DNA of 40,682 nt from Thermoflexales bacterium (GTDB lineage: Bacteria; Chloroflexota; Anaerolineae; J036; Brachytrichaceae). Position 1 is the stretch's first letter, and each line of letters begins with the position of its first letter. A program made the translations under genes and the position numbers. The stretch lies in NCBI GenBank assembly GCA_025056965.1, contig JANWVF010000092.1, forward strand, positions 1 to 40,682, written 5' to 3'. Below are positions 33,899 to 40,682 of the stretch, piece by piece. The notes below the pieces were generated by a model that had not been told where the DNA came from, ran no database searches, and was given only the letters and a program-made list of their open reading frames with translations.

Positions 33899-34224
33899 TG
33901 GAAACGTCGAACATGACCAATCACACAGCACCAGGTGCAGAGGCGCTTCCAGCTGGACAGAAGACGGAGATCATCAAAGTCTCTGCCCAATCGCGCTCGA
34001 CAGCAGTCGCCGGGGCGATCGCGGGCATCATCCGTGAGCGCGGTCGCGTGGACGTGCAAGCCATCGGCGCCGGCGCAGTAAACCAAGCGATGAAAGCGGC
34101 AGCCATCGCGCGAGGGTACTTGCTCCTCGACGGAATTAACATTGTGGTGATCCCGTCGTTCTCCGACGTGGTGATCGAAGGCGCCGAACGCACCGCCGTG
34201 CGACTCTCGATCGAGCCTAGGTAG
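33898..34224 (+). CDS. SpoVS family (Alba-like) protein
   Basis: A 108-residue protein. After a variable 20-residue N-terminus, the SpoVS domain is clear: EIIKVSAQSRSTAVAGAIAGIIRERGRVDVQAIGAGAVNQAMKAAAIARGYL and the following hydrophobic strand. SpoVS is a small dimeric Alba-like, probably nucleic-acid-binding protein, known from sporulation in Bacillus but widespread in non-sporulating phyla. The start is uncertain: ATG codons occur at 33880, 33889, 33898 and 33913; 33898 is chosen because CACAAT ends 7 nt upstream. It is followed by a terminator and is divergent from the sugar-acid operon. Confidence 0.85.
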   Translation: METSNMTNHTAPGAEALPAGQKTEIIKVSAQSRSTAVAGAIAGIIRERGRVDVQAIGAGAVNQAMKAAAIARGYLLLDGINIVVIPSFSDVVIEGAERTAVRLSIEPR

Positions 34225-34251
34225 GAATTAGGCGCTTCAAAATCTAGGTCG

Positions 34252-34292
34252 AGAGGGCACTCGCAACGGCAGGTGAGCGCCCTCTTTCGTTT
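34252..34292 (+). terminator. Rho-independent terminator of the SpoVS-like gene
   Basis: AGAGGGC (34252-34258) pairs with GCCCTCT (34279-34285), with an inner CTC/GAG pairing across one mismatch, and TTTCGTTTT follows. This is the best intrinsic-terminator candidate in the window. Confidence 0.6.
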
Positions 34293-34319
34293 TCTCGCCG
34301 CATCCGTTATCCTCAGCGG

Positions 34320-35144
34320 GTGCGAACCGAACTTCACTGCCACACCTCAGCCTCGGACGGGCAACTCTCGCCCACCGAGGTCGTGCACTTGGCGCGTCAG
34401 CGCGATGTCGCGCTGCTCGCCATCACCGATCACGATACGATCGCCGGCAACGACGAAGCCCTAGCCGCAGGCGAGTTGCTCGGTGTGCGCGTGATCTGCG
34501 GCATCGAGATCAGCGCGCTCTCGCGCCAGGGAGAAGTGCACGTCCTAGGTTACGGCGTCCGACCGAGCGATACCGCGACGATCTCGCGCATTGCGGCGCT
34601 GCGAGCGGTGCGCGAAGCCCGCGCGCGCGCCATCCTCGACAAGCTCGCCCGCCTTGGCGTCCACATCCCCTTCGAGCAGGTACAGGCACTGGCCGGCGAC
34701 GCCATGATCGGCCGCCCGCACGTAGCGCGCGCGATGGTGAAGGCCGGCGCCGTCCAAACCGAACAGGAGGCTTTCGACCTCTACCTCGCGGAGGGTAAGC
34801 CGGCATTCGTCCCGCACGAGGGTCTGACGCCCGGACAGGCGGTGCAGCTCATCCATGCGGCCGGCGGCCTTGCCGTCCTCGCCCACCCCGGCTTGTATGT
34901 CGGCAACCTCGCTGCGTTGCTCGATGAGATGATTGGAGCCGGCTTGGACGGGATCGAGGTCTTTTACCCGCTGCACACGCCAGACCAAGAGGCGCGCTTT
35001 GCCGAGCTGGCGCATCGGCACGGCCTGCTGCTCACCGGCGGCAGCGACTTCCACAGTGTGCGCGGGGACGCCGAACCTTCACTGGGCAGCGTCCACGTTC
35101 CGCCGGAATACGTCGGAGCGCTGCTAGCGCGGCTGGGGGAGTGA
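34320..35144 (+). CDS. PHP-domain metal-dependent phosphoesterase
   Basis: A 274-residue PHP protein. The metal site is visible from the very start: RTELHCHTSASDGQLSP (HxH), LLAITDHDTIAGND, GIEISA, AHPGLY and GSDFHSV. This arrangement and length match the RNase AM / 3',5'-nucleoside bisphosphate phosphatase (YciV/TrpH-like) group, which degrades short RNA products or nucleoside bisphosphates. GTG at 34320 is required because the first His residues are at positions 6-8; no ATG precedes it in frame. The stop overlaps the next gene's ATG (TGATG). Confidence 0.87.
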   Translation: MRTELHCHTSASDGQLSPTEVVHLARQRDVALLAITDHDTIAGNDEALAAGELLGVRVICGIEISALSRQGEVHVLGYGVRPSDTATISRIAALRAVREARARAILDKLARLGVHIPFEQVQALAGDAMIGRPHVARAMVKAGAVQTEQEAFDLYLAEGKPAFVPHEGLTPGQAVQLIHAAGGLAVLAHPGLYVGNLAALLDEMIGAGLDGIEVFYPLHTPDQEARFAELAHRHGLLLTGGSDFHSVRGDAEPSLGSVHVPPEYVGALLARLGE

Positions 35145-36121
35145 TGCGCTCCACATTCAAAAGTTGGAAGTTCTGGCTGAGCATTGGGGTCAGCGCCGTC
35201 GCGCTGTATTTGGCGCTGCGCGACGTGGACTTCGCGGAGTTCATCCGGGCTGTGACAACGGCGCAGGCGGGCTGGCTAATTCCGGCCTTCGTGGCCTTCA
35301 TGATCGGCTTAGTTGTCCGCGCGCTGCGCTGGGCAACCCTGATGGGTAATTCGCACCTCGGCATCACCTTCCACGCCATGAACATCGGCTACATGCTTAA
35401 CATGGTGCTGCCGTTCCGCGTGGGCGAGATCGGGCGCGCGATCGTGATTGGTCAGCGCACCGCCGTGAGCACTGCGACGGCACTGTCATCCATCGTGGTC
35501 GAGCGCCTACTCGACTTGGCTGCCGTGGTGCTACTGTTCTTCATCTTCGCCCAATTCATCCCGATGGATGCGGCGTTAGCGCGCGCAGCAACGATCAGCG
35601 CCGGGCTGGTCGTCGTCTTGATCGTCGCCATCGGCGTAGTCATCTGGCAATCGGTGCGCTTCGAGCGGATCTTGAGCCGACTGCTGGCATACTTTCCGCG
35701 CATCAATGCGCAACGCTGGTTACAGCGCTACCGCGACTTTTGCGCGGGCTTTAGATTGATCAACTCAACCCAGCGCTTCATCACTGTGCTCATTACCACG
35801 ATCGGCATCTGGGCGGCTCAAATTCTCGTCGCCTACCTGACGATGGCAGCCTTTCTGCCGCCGCACGTAGACCAAGCCGGCTTGATGCTCGTCGCGGCCA
35901 ACCTGGGCGGCGCGGCGCCATCTGCACCCGGCGGGCTGGGGCCGGTGCAGTTGTTCGCGCGCGTCGCGCTGGTCGTGCCGTTCAAGCTCGACCCAACACG
36001 GGCTACCGCGCTGATCTTCGTATGGTCGCTTTGGCAGCAGCTGGCGCTCATCGTGCTGGGGATGATCGGTCTGGTGCGAATCGGCCTGTCGCTTGGCCAA
36101 CTGCGGCCGGCCGAGGCCTAG
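35144..36121 (+). CDS. UPF0104 / lysylphosphatidylglycerol synthase TM-region protein
   Basis: A 325-residue integral membrane protein with about seven to eight helices, matching the flippase-like membrane domain of MprF. Characteristic segments are VRALRWATLMGN, GYMLNMVLPFRVGEIGRA, SSIVVERLLDLAAVV and APSAPGGLGPVQLFARVAL. It lacks the soluble aminoacyl-transferase domain. It probably moves a lipid or polyprenyl-linked sugar across the membrane; the neighbouring glycosyltransferase supports a glycolipid. ATG at 35144 has GGGGGAG just upstream and overlaps the PHP stop by one base. Confidence 0.85.
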   Translation: MRSTFKSWKFWLSIGVSAVALYLALRDVDFAEFIRAVTTAQAGWLIPAFVAFMIGLVVRALRWATLMGNSHLGITFHAMNIGYMLNMVLPFRVGEIGRAIVIGQRTAVSTATALSSIVVERLLDLAAVVLLFFIFAQFIPMDAALARAATISAGLVVVLIVAIGVVIWQSVRFERILSRLLAYFPRINAQRWLQRYRDFCAGFRLINSTQRFITVLITTIGIWAAQILVAYLTMAAFLPPHVDQAGLMLVAANLGGAAPSAPGGLGPVQLFARVALVVPFKLDPTRATALIFVWSLWQQLALIVLGMIGLVRIGLSLGQLRPAEA

Positions 36122-36202
36122 CAACCGACGAGACGCTACATGCCCATCGGCGCCGTATATGCTGCGCGGCTCACACTGGGTTAAGCTGGCGAATGGTCAG
36201 AC

Positions 36203-37381
36203 ATGCGCATCCTCCATGTCCTCACCTACTACCGCCCTCACATCAGCGGGCTGACAATCTACGTCGAGCGGCTGGCGCGTGGCCTGGCGCGCGCGGGCCA
36301 TCGCGTGACGGTGCTGACTTCACAATACGACCGTGGCCTGGCACGCAGCGAGGTCATGGACGGCGTCACCGTCGTGCGCGCGCCGGTGCTAATGCGGATT
36401 AGCAAGGGCGTGATCATGCCAACCTTCGGCGTGATGCTGCGGCAATTGCTGAAGCAGGCCGACCTAGTTCACCTTCACCTGCCGCAATTCGACGGCGCCG
36501 GCATCGCCATCAACGCTCGGTTGTTCGGCAAGCCGTCGTTGCTCACTGTCCACGGCGACATCCGACTGCCCGACACGCCATTCAACCGCATCGTCCAGCC
36601 GGTCATCAATTTGATGAACCGCATCGCCGGGGACAACGTAGATCGGGTGGTTTCCTATACCGAAGACTTCGCGCGCCATTCGCGCTACTTCTCGCGCTAT
36701 GCCGACAAGCTGGCGATCATCCCGCCGCCGGTCGAGGTTGAGCCGCCGAGCAGCGAAGACCTCGCGGCCTTCCGTTACAAATGGCATATCACCGATGACC
36801 GGCGACCACTGATCGGAATGTGCGCCCGGCTGGCTACGGAGAAAGGCGTCGAGATCCTGCTGCGCGCGCTGCAGATCATTCGCGAAAAGCGCCCGAGCGC
36901 GCGCGTGATCTTCGCCGGCCCTTACAAAAACGTCATCGGCGAAGAGGCCTACGCGCGCCGGCTGCAACCGCAGTTCGACGCGCTGGGCGACGCATGGACG
37001 TTCGTCGGATCGCTGCAAGGCCGCGAGCTTTCGGCTTTCTTCACCGTATGCGACGTGACGGTGCTGCCCAGCTTGAACTCCACCGAGTCCTTCGGCCTCG
37101 TCCAGGTCGAGTCCATGCTGTGCGGCACGCCATCCATCTGTAGCAATCTGCCCGGCGTGCGCGTAGCGGTGCAGACCACCGGCATGGGCGAGGTGACGCC
37201 GATCGGCGATGCCCCGGCGCTGGCCGAGGCAATCCTGCGCGTGTGCGATAATCGGGAAGCTTACGTTAAGCCGCGCGACTTCATCGCGCGACACTACAGC
37301 ACTCAACGCACGGTCTGCGCTTACGAGGCGCTCTACGAAGAGCTGATCCGAGCGCGCCGGGCACGGCAGAGATCGGCTTGA
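36203..37381 (+). CDS. Glycosyltransferase family 4 (GT-B) protein
   Basis: A 392-residue GT-B glycosyltransferase. The N-terminal domain starts MRILHVLTYYRPHISGLTIYVERLA, has the acceptor loop and LVHLHLPQFDG; the C-terminal donor domain contains IGMCARLATEKGVEILLRAL, VIFAGPYKN, and the E-x7-E motif in NSTESFGLVQVESMLCGTP. It transfers a sugar from an NDP-sugar to a lipid or polysaccharide acceptor at the cytoplasmic face. Substrates cannot be read. It follows the flippase-like gene by 81 nt and precedes the DsbA-like gene by 31 nt. Confidence 0.88.
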   Translation: MRILHVLTYYRPHISGLTIYVERLARGLARAGHRVTVLTSQYDRGLARSEVMDGVTVVRAPVLMRISKGVIMPTFGVMLRQLLKQADLVHLHLPQFDGAGIAINARLFGKPSLLTVHGDIRLPDTPFNRIVQPVINLMNRIAGDNVDRVVSYTEDFARHSRYFSRYADKLAIIPPPVEVEPPSSEDLAAFRYKWHITDDRRPLIGMCARLATEKGVEILLRALQIIREKRPSARVIFAGPYKNVIGEEAYARRLQPQFDALGDAWTFVGSLQGRELSAFFTVCDVTVLPSLNSTESFGLVQVESMLCGTPSICSNLPGVRVAVQTTGMGEVTPIGDAPALAEAILRVCDNREAYVKPRDFIARHYSTQRTVCAYEALYEELIRARRARQRSA

Positions 37382-37412
37382 AACGAGCGACGTTCGCGAA
37401 CCGGTAAGAAAG

Positions 37413-38351
37413 ATGAGCCCTGCTGAACCGCTCCCGGAATCCCCGAGACAACCAGAGGACGCTTCGAGCAAACCAGACCTAGCCGACAAGCCACCGCTCG
37501 CGTCGGCCACGATGCCTCCCTTACAAGAGTATCCCTCGCGATCCGATCGGCGCGCGTTCGGGTGGTTCATGCTCGGCGCGGTCTTCGGCGCCCTCGTCGC
37601 GGTCGGCGCAATGCTGGTCATCACGGCCGCGCGCACGCCCAGCCGGGCTCAGCAACAAGCCGCGCAACCGCAGCCGGCTACACAAGCAGCGTTGGCCACG
37701 CCGCAGCAGCAAACCGCACAGGCACAGGCGACGCCGGAACAGCCGACCGCTCAGCCACAGGCGGATACCGGCATGGTGCTCTCCGATCCCCAGCCCTTCT
37801 TGCCCAAAGTTGAGGTGCGCCCGTCGAACACCCAGGGCGATGCCACCGCGCGCGTGACCATCGTGGAATACAGCGATTTCAACTGCGGCTTCTGCCGCCG
37901 CTTCTATGCCGAGACGCTCTCGCGCATCCTCGACGAGTATGTGAGAACCGGCAAGGCGCGCTTTAGTTACAAGCACTACCCGTTCCTCGCCGAATCGTCG
38001 GTGTGGAAGGCTCAAGCTGCGGAGTGTGCCGCCGAGCAAGGGCGTTTTTGGGACTATCACAGTCTGCTGTTCACGCGGAACATCTTCGGCAACGACCAGG
38101 CCAGCATGCGACAAGCGCTCACTGCCGCTGCCGGCGACATCGGACTGCGCACAGATGTGTTTGCCGATTGTCTGAGCCGCGAAGATGCGCTTCGGCGCGT
38201 GCAAGCCGACGCCGAGGAGGCGCGACGGCTGGGCGTCTCCGGCACACCCTCCTTCTTGATCAACGGCCGGCCGCTCGTCGGCGCGCAACCATACGAAGCC
38301 TTCAGGGCAATGATTGAGGAGGAGCTGGCTAAGGCGCCTGCAAAGCCCTAG
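37413..38351 (+). CDS. Membrane-anchored DsbA-like thiol oxidoreductase
   Basis: A 312-residue protein: cytoplasmic Pro/Ser/Asp-rich residues 1-48, one membrane segment (about 50-72, FGWFMLGAVFGALVAVGAML), a Gln/Ala/Pro-rich extracytoplasmic spacer (about 78-125) and a DsbA/thioredoxin fold. The active site is CGFC (Cys158, Cys161) in YSDFNCGFCRRFYAE, and the cis-Pro loop is GVSGTPSFLING. It likely catalyses disulfide formation or isomerisation outside the membrane. No DsbB/VKOR partner is nearby. The ATG at 37413 has only a weak AAGAAAG upstream. Confidence 0.88.
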   Translation: MSPAEPLPESPRQPEDASSKPDLADKPPLASATMPPLQEYPSRSDRRAFGWFMLGAVFGALVAVGAMLVITAARTPSRAQQQAAQPQPATQAALATPQQQTAQAQATPEQPTAQPQADTGMVLSDPQPFLPKVEVRPSNTQGDATARVTIVEYSDFNCGFCRRFYAETLSRILDEYVRTGKARFSYKHYPFLAESSVWKAQAAECAAEQGRFWDYHSLLFTRNIFGNDQASMRQALTAAAGDIGLRTDVFADCLSREDALRRVQADAEEARRLGVSGTPSFLINGRPLVGAQPYEAFRAMIEEELAKAPAKP

Positions 38352-38368
38352 CAGCGCCGGCTGAGGGC
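38345..38368. terminator. Hairpin between convergent genes
   Basis: GCCCT (38345-38349) pairs with AGGGC (38364-38368), with an inner AGC/GCT pair and a bulge. The hairpin spans the stop of the DsbA-like gene and the 21-nt gap to the MEMO-like gene. No T-tract. Confidence 0.3.
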
Positions 38369-38372
38369 GTGA

Positions 38373-39164
38373 CTAGCGGTAGAGCGCAAAGGCCGCCAAG
38401 TTCCCCTGCCGCCCGAGTAACTTCGCGTGCCGAGCGCCTTTTAGCTTGGCCAGCCGGATGGCCAGCGCCAGTACGCTCGCGTCGGCGGACGGCGCGGCCG
38501 AAGTATGTCCGCCTGCGCCTAACCAGCCTTTCAGGATGCCGGGACGCGCGGCGGGCGCCTGACCGGTGAAGAAGCGCAGATCTAGCCGCGCGATGGCATC
38601 ACAGGCGGCTTGTTCTTGTGATTGCGGCAGGTTGGCCGCGGCGATGATGAGGCCGAACCGCTCGGCGACGGGCGCCCAGTTACCTTCAGCCGGACGCGCG
38701 CCGGCCGGGATGCGCAGCGGCAGGCATTGTGTGTCGCCTGTGGCTACCTGGATGAACGGCAGGTGATCCTCGATCGTCGGCTCATCATCGGACACGCGCA
38801 GGACGGCGATCCCGGCGCGACCGAGTTCATCCAAGGCAGGGGCGGCGATGGCCATCAAGTCCAGCGGAGTGGCATAAGCATCGGCCGGGTCGCACAGCAC
38901 GGCGGAAGCGTCGTCGGCCGCCACGGCGGACGGCGCAAGCAGCACGGTCAACGCTGAGGGCAGCGGCACGCTGAGCAACAGCTTATAGGCACAGCCGGCC
39001 AGCGGACCACACTCGGGATGCGCGCCGCGCGGCACAATGAGCGCGCACAACGCGCCGGGGACGCTGGCCGCCGGCGCATCCTCGATGAAGGACTCGACCG
39101 AAGCGCGCAAACGGCCGGGGTCGGCGAAGTAATGGCGGCCGGCAAAGCGGGGCAAGCGCACCAT
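38373..39164 (-). CDS. Degenerate MEMO-like protein
   Basis: A 263-residue protein. The start MVRLPRFAGRHYFADPGRLRASVESF follows the MEMO family pattern (R.P..AG.FY......L). The next segment, ALIVPRGAHPECGPLAGCAYKLL, aligns with the usual IVPHAGYxYSGxxAAxAY, but the metal-binding His and the YSG are not conserved. Later segments are weak matches (FGLIIAAANLPQSQEQAACDAIARLDL). MEMO proteins resemble metal-dependent dioxygenases; with the His lost, this one is probably inactive or repurposed. It is 12 nt downstream of the rhomboid gene. Confidence 0.6.
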   Translation of the reverse strand: MVRLPRFAGRHYFADPGRLRASVESFIEDAPAASVPGALCALIVPRGAHPECGPLAGCAYKLLLSVPLPSALTVLLAPSAVAADDASAVLCDPADAYATPLDLMAIAAPALDELGRAGIAVLRVSDDEPTIEDHLPFIQVATGDTQCLPLRIPAGARPAEGNWAPVAERFGLIIAAANLPQSQEQAACDAIARLDLRFFTGQAPAARPGILKGWLGAGGHTSAAPSADASVLALAIRLAKLKGARHAKLLGRQGNLAAFALYR

Positions 39165-39176
39165 CGGGCGACTCGA

Positions 39177-39995
39177 CTAGGGCACAGACGGTCGTTGCAT
39201 CGCCGTCGCGATCAGCGTGAGGGCGACCAGGCCTAGGGCGAAGGCGGCTACGGGAAGCGCCTGGCGCAACAGCGAGTTGGTGTCCATCATAAAGTCGTTC
39301 GACAACTCCGGCGCATGCTGCCCGGCGATGACCGGCGCAAACGCGCGGGCAAACGGATCCACCGGCGCGTAGCGCGGGCACAAGAACCAACTTAAGATCA
39401 AGCCGCCGATGAAGCCGCCGAAGTGACCCCAGTTGTCTATGTTGCTGCCCGGCGCGAGGCCGATGACGACGTTAATCAGCAGGATGATGCCGAGGTTGAT
39501 TAGCTGCTGCCGGCCCAGCCGACCGAGCATCTCGCGATGCCGATAGAAGTACACCACCAGCGCGGCGAACAGGCCGAACAGCGCCGTAGATGCGCCAGCG
39601 GAACGGCCCCGGGTGAGCATGTAGCTGAAAATTGCACCCGACAAGCCGGACAACAGGTAGATGACGAGGAAGCGCGGACGGCCGTAGAGCGACTCGATCT
39701 GCCGGCCGAGCTGGAACAGGGCGAACATGTTGAACGCTAAGTGCGCGATGCCGATGTGAATAAAGTTAGCCGTGAGGAGCCGCCAGTATTCCTGCCGTGC
39801 GGTGATCAGCCAGGCGGTGTTGGCGCCAAAGCGATCGAGCACGGCCGAGTTTTGCGTGCCGCCGGCCAGCGTCATGACGACGAAGATGAAGATGCCTATC
39901 CCCATGAAGAGGTAAGTCCAGAACGGCCGGGCCGTGGGAATAGGCACGCTGAACTCGGTCGGCGCGGGCGATATGGGCCGACGATACGGATTCAT
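39177..39995 (-). CDS. Rhomboid family intramembrane serine protease
   Basis: A 272-residue membrane protease. The rhomboid hallmarks are WRLLTANFIHIGIAHLAFNM (WR and HxxxxHxxxN), catalytic Ser136 in SAGASTALFGL and catalytic His191 in NWGHFGGFIGGL. It has the six-helix core with a hydrophilic stretch and a seventh helix at the C-terminus (VAAFALGLVALTLIATAM). It cuts membrane proteins within or near their helices; targets unknown. ATG at 39995 overlaps the gmk stop by one base (TGATG), so it is coupled to gmk; GTG at 39998 is possible. Confidence 0.92.
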   Translation of the reverse strand: MNPYRRPISPAPTEFSVPIPTARPFWTYLFMGIGIFIFVVMTLAGGTQNSAVLDRFGANTAWLITARQEYWRLLTANFIHIGIAHLAFNMFALFQLGRQIESLYGRPRFLVIYLLSGLSGAIFSYMLTRGRSAGASTALFGLFAALVVYFYRHREMLGRLGRQQLINLGIILLINVVIGLAPGSNIDNWGHFGGFIGGLILSWFLCPRYAPVDPFARAFAPVIAGQHAPELSNDFMMDTNSLLRQALPVAAFALGLVALTLIATAMQRPSVP

Positions 39996-40645
39996 CACAG
40001 GCAGATCGGCTTACGTCCGACGCGGCAGCGCTCGGCGGTGACGATGGCGACGATCTGATCTACGGCCTCGTCCTGCTTGCCGGCGCGGTTGACGACTACG
40101 TAGTCAAACTCGTGGATGCGCTTCATCTCCTCGCGCGCCGTAGCGATGCGCAGCTTGAGTCCATCGGGGCTTTCCGTCCTGCGCTCGGTCAGCCGCCGCA
40201 CCAGCTCGGCCTCGCTCTCCGGGGCGAGAAAGATGGTCACGGCGTTCGGCACGATCTTACGAATCTTGGCCGCACCCTGCACGTCTATGCGCATCATCAC
40301 GTCTTTGCCGCTGGCGATAGCGTCGCGCACCTGCTGCTTGGGGATGCCCTTGTAGTCGCCGTAGACTAGGCTATGCTCGAGCAGCTCATCCGCCTGCATC
40401 ATGTCGGCAAAGGTGGACTTGCTGACGAAGATGTAGTCCACGCCGTCCACCTCGTCTTCACGCTTGGGGCGCGTGGTCATGGTGACGACGAACGCAAAAT
40501 CGTAGCCGCGCTCCTTCAGGCGGCGGAGCAGCGTATCCTTGCCCACGCCGGACGGACCGGACAACACGACCAGCATGGGCGGACGAGGATAGTGATACAA
40601 ATCCGATGCCGATCCGGATGCCGATGCCCCACACTCCGGTTTCAT
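39995..40645 (-). CDS. gmk: Guanylate kinase
   Basis: A 216-residue nucleoside monophosphate kinase that converts GMP and ATP to GDP and ADP. The P-loop is LSGPSGVGKDTLL (residues 29-40), followed by VTMTTRPKREDEVDGVDYIF (GMP-binding), VYGDYKGIPKQQV and LMRI-type DVMMRIDVQGAAKIR. The usual S/T after the P-loop Lys is Asp-Thr here (GKDT). The N-terminus has 23 residues before the family start at MLVVLSG (40576), but ATG at 40645 fits the TACAAT box 12 nt upstream. It heads the minus-strand gmk - rhomboid - MEMO-like operon. Confidence 0.95.
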   Translation of the reverse strand: MKPECGASASGSASDLYHYPRPPMLVVLSGPSGVGKDTLLRRLKERGYDFAFVVTMTTRPKREDEVDGVDYIFVSKSTFADMMQADELLEHSLVYGDYKGIPKQQVRDAIASGKDVMMRIDVQGAAKIRKIVPNAVTIFLAPESEAELVRRLTERRTESPDGLKLRIATAREEMKRIHEFDYVVVNRAGKQDEAVDQIVAIVTAERCRVGRKPICL

Positions 40646-40657
40646 AGGCGTAGCGGG

Positions 40658-40663
40658 ATTGTA
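40658..40663 (-). promoter_or_regulatory. -10 element of gmk
   Basis: ATTGTA on + reads TACAAT on the minus strand, 12 nt before the gmk ATG. It supports the longer gmk start at 40645 and predicts a very short 5' leader. The -35 region reaches the window edge. Confidence 0.4.
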
Positions 40664-40682
40664 GCGTATGCGCGGCGCGCCG

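Overview
The window is a dense, GC-rich bacterial chromosome segment with short intergenic gaps, genes on both strands in short runs, and no rRNA, tRNA, CRISPR array or recognisable insertion sequence. The combination of a LysW-carrier lysine pathway, a SpoVS-family protein, an alpha-E/ATP-grasp/transglutaminase set and many Thr/Pro-rich or Gln-rich exported proteins fits the Chloroflexota (an Anaerolineae-like, probably thermophilic lineage). This assignment is an inference from gene content, not from a marker phylogeny.

Layout. 1-5040: membrane protein, acylphosphatase, a GntR/FCD regulator overlapping a homodimeric pyruvate dehydrogenase E1-like (AceE-type) enzyme, and a Thr/Pro-rich lipoprotein. 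5043-9976: ubiX, a divergent sugar-phosphate nucleotidyltransferase, and a 1132-residue fusion of a fucokinase-like GHMP kinase with a UDP-sugar pyrophosphorylase-like domain. 10011-22264: LysW-mediated lysine biosynthesis (lysW, lysX, lysY, lysZ, lysJ, lysK and a homocitrate synthase, all on +). It is interrupted by two minus-strand sets: a transglutaminase / alpha-E / circularly permuted ATP-grasp trio between lysX and lysY, and a PadR regulator with a 4-TM protein between lysZ and lysJ. An alpha/beta hydrolase lies on + between lysJ and lysK.

22396-27335: coiled-coil protein with a nuclease-like domain, a minus-strand run lepA - AroQ-like - metallo-beta-lactamase fold, and an alpha/beta hydrolase. 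27344-33840 (all minus): a probable sugar-acid operon (hydrolase, galactarate/altronate dehydratase family enzyme, small protein, 2,5-dioxovalerate-type aldehyde dehydrogenase) that continues into an unexpected fusion of an ABC permease with a MenA-type UbiA prenyltransferase. 33898-38351 (+): SpoVS-like protein, PHP phosphoesterase, UPF0104 flippase-like protein, GT4 glycosyltransferase and an anchored DsbA-like oxidoreductase. 38373-40645 (minus): gmk, rhomboid protease and a degenerate MEMO-like protein.

How it works together. LysW, LysX, LysZ, LysY, LysJ and LysK cover every carrier-bound step from 2-aminoadipate to lysine, and the homocitrate synthase supplies the committed step; homoaconitase, homoisocitrate dehydrogenase and the aminoadipate aminotransferase are not in this window. 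A recurring feature is a good -10 hexamer 6-9 nt upstream of the start codon (lysW, lysY, lysJ, the 22396 gene, acyP), which predicts leaderless mRNAs. The most unusual objects are the permease-prenyltransferase fusion, the kinase-pyrophosphorylase fusion with its altered-loop partner, and the amidoligase island inside the lysine cluster.
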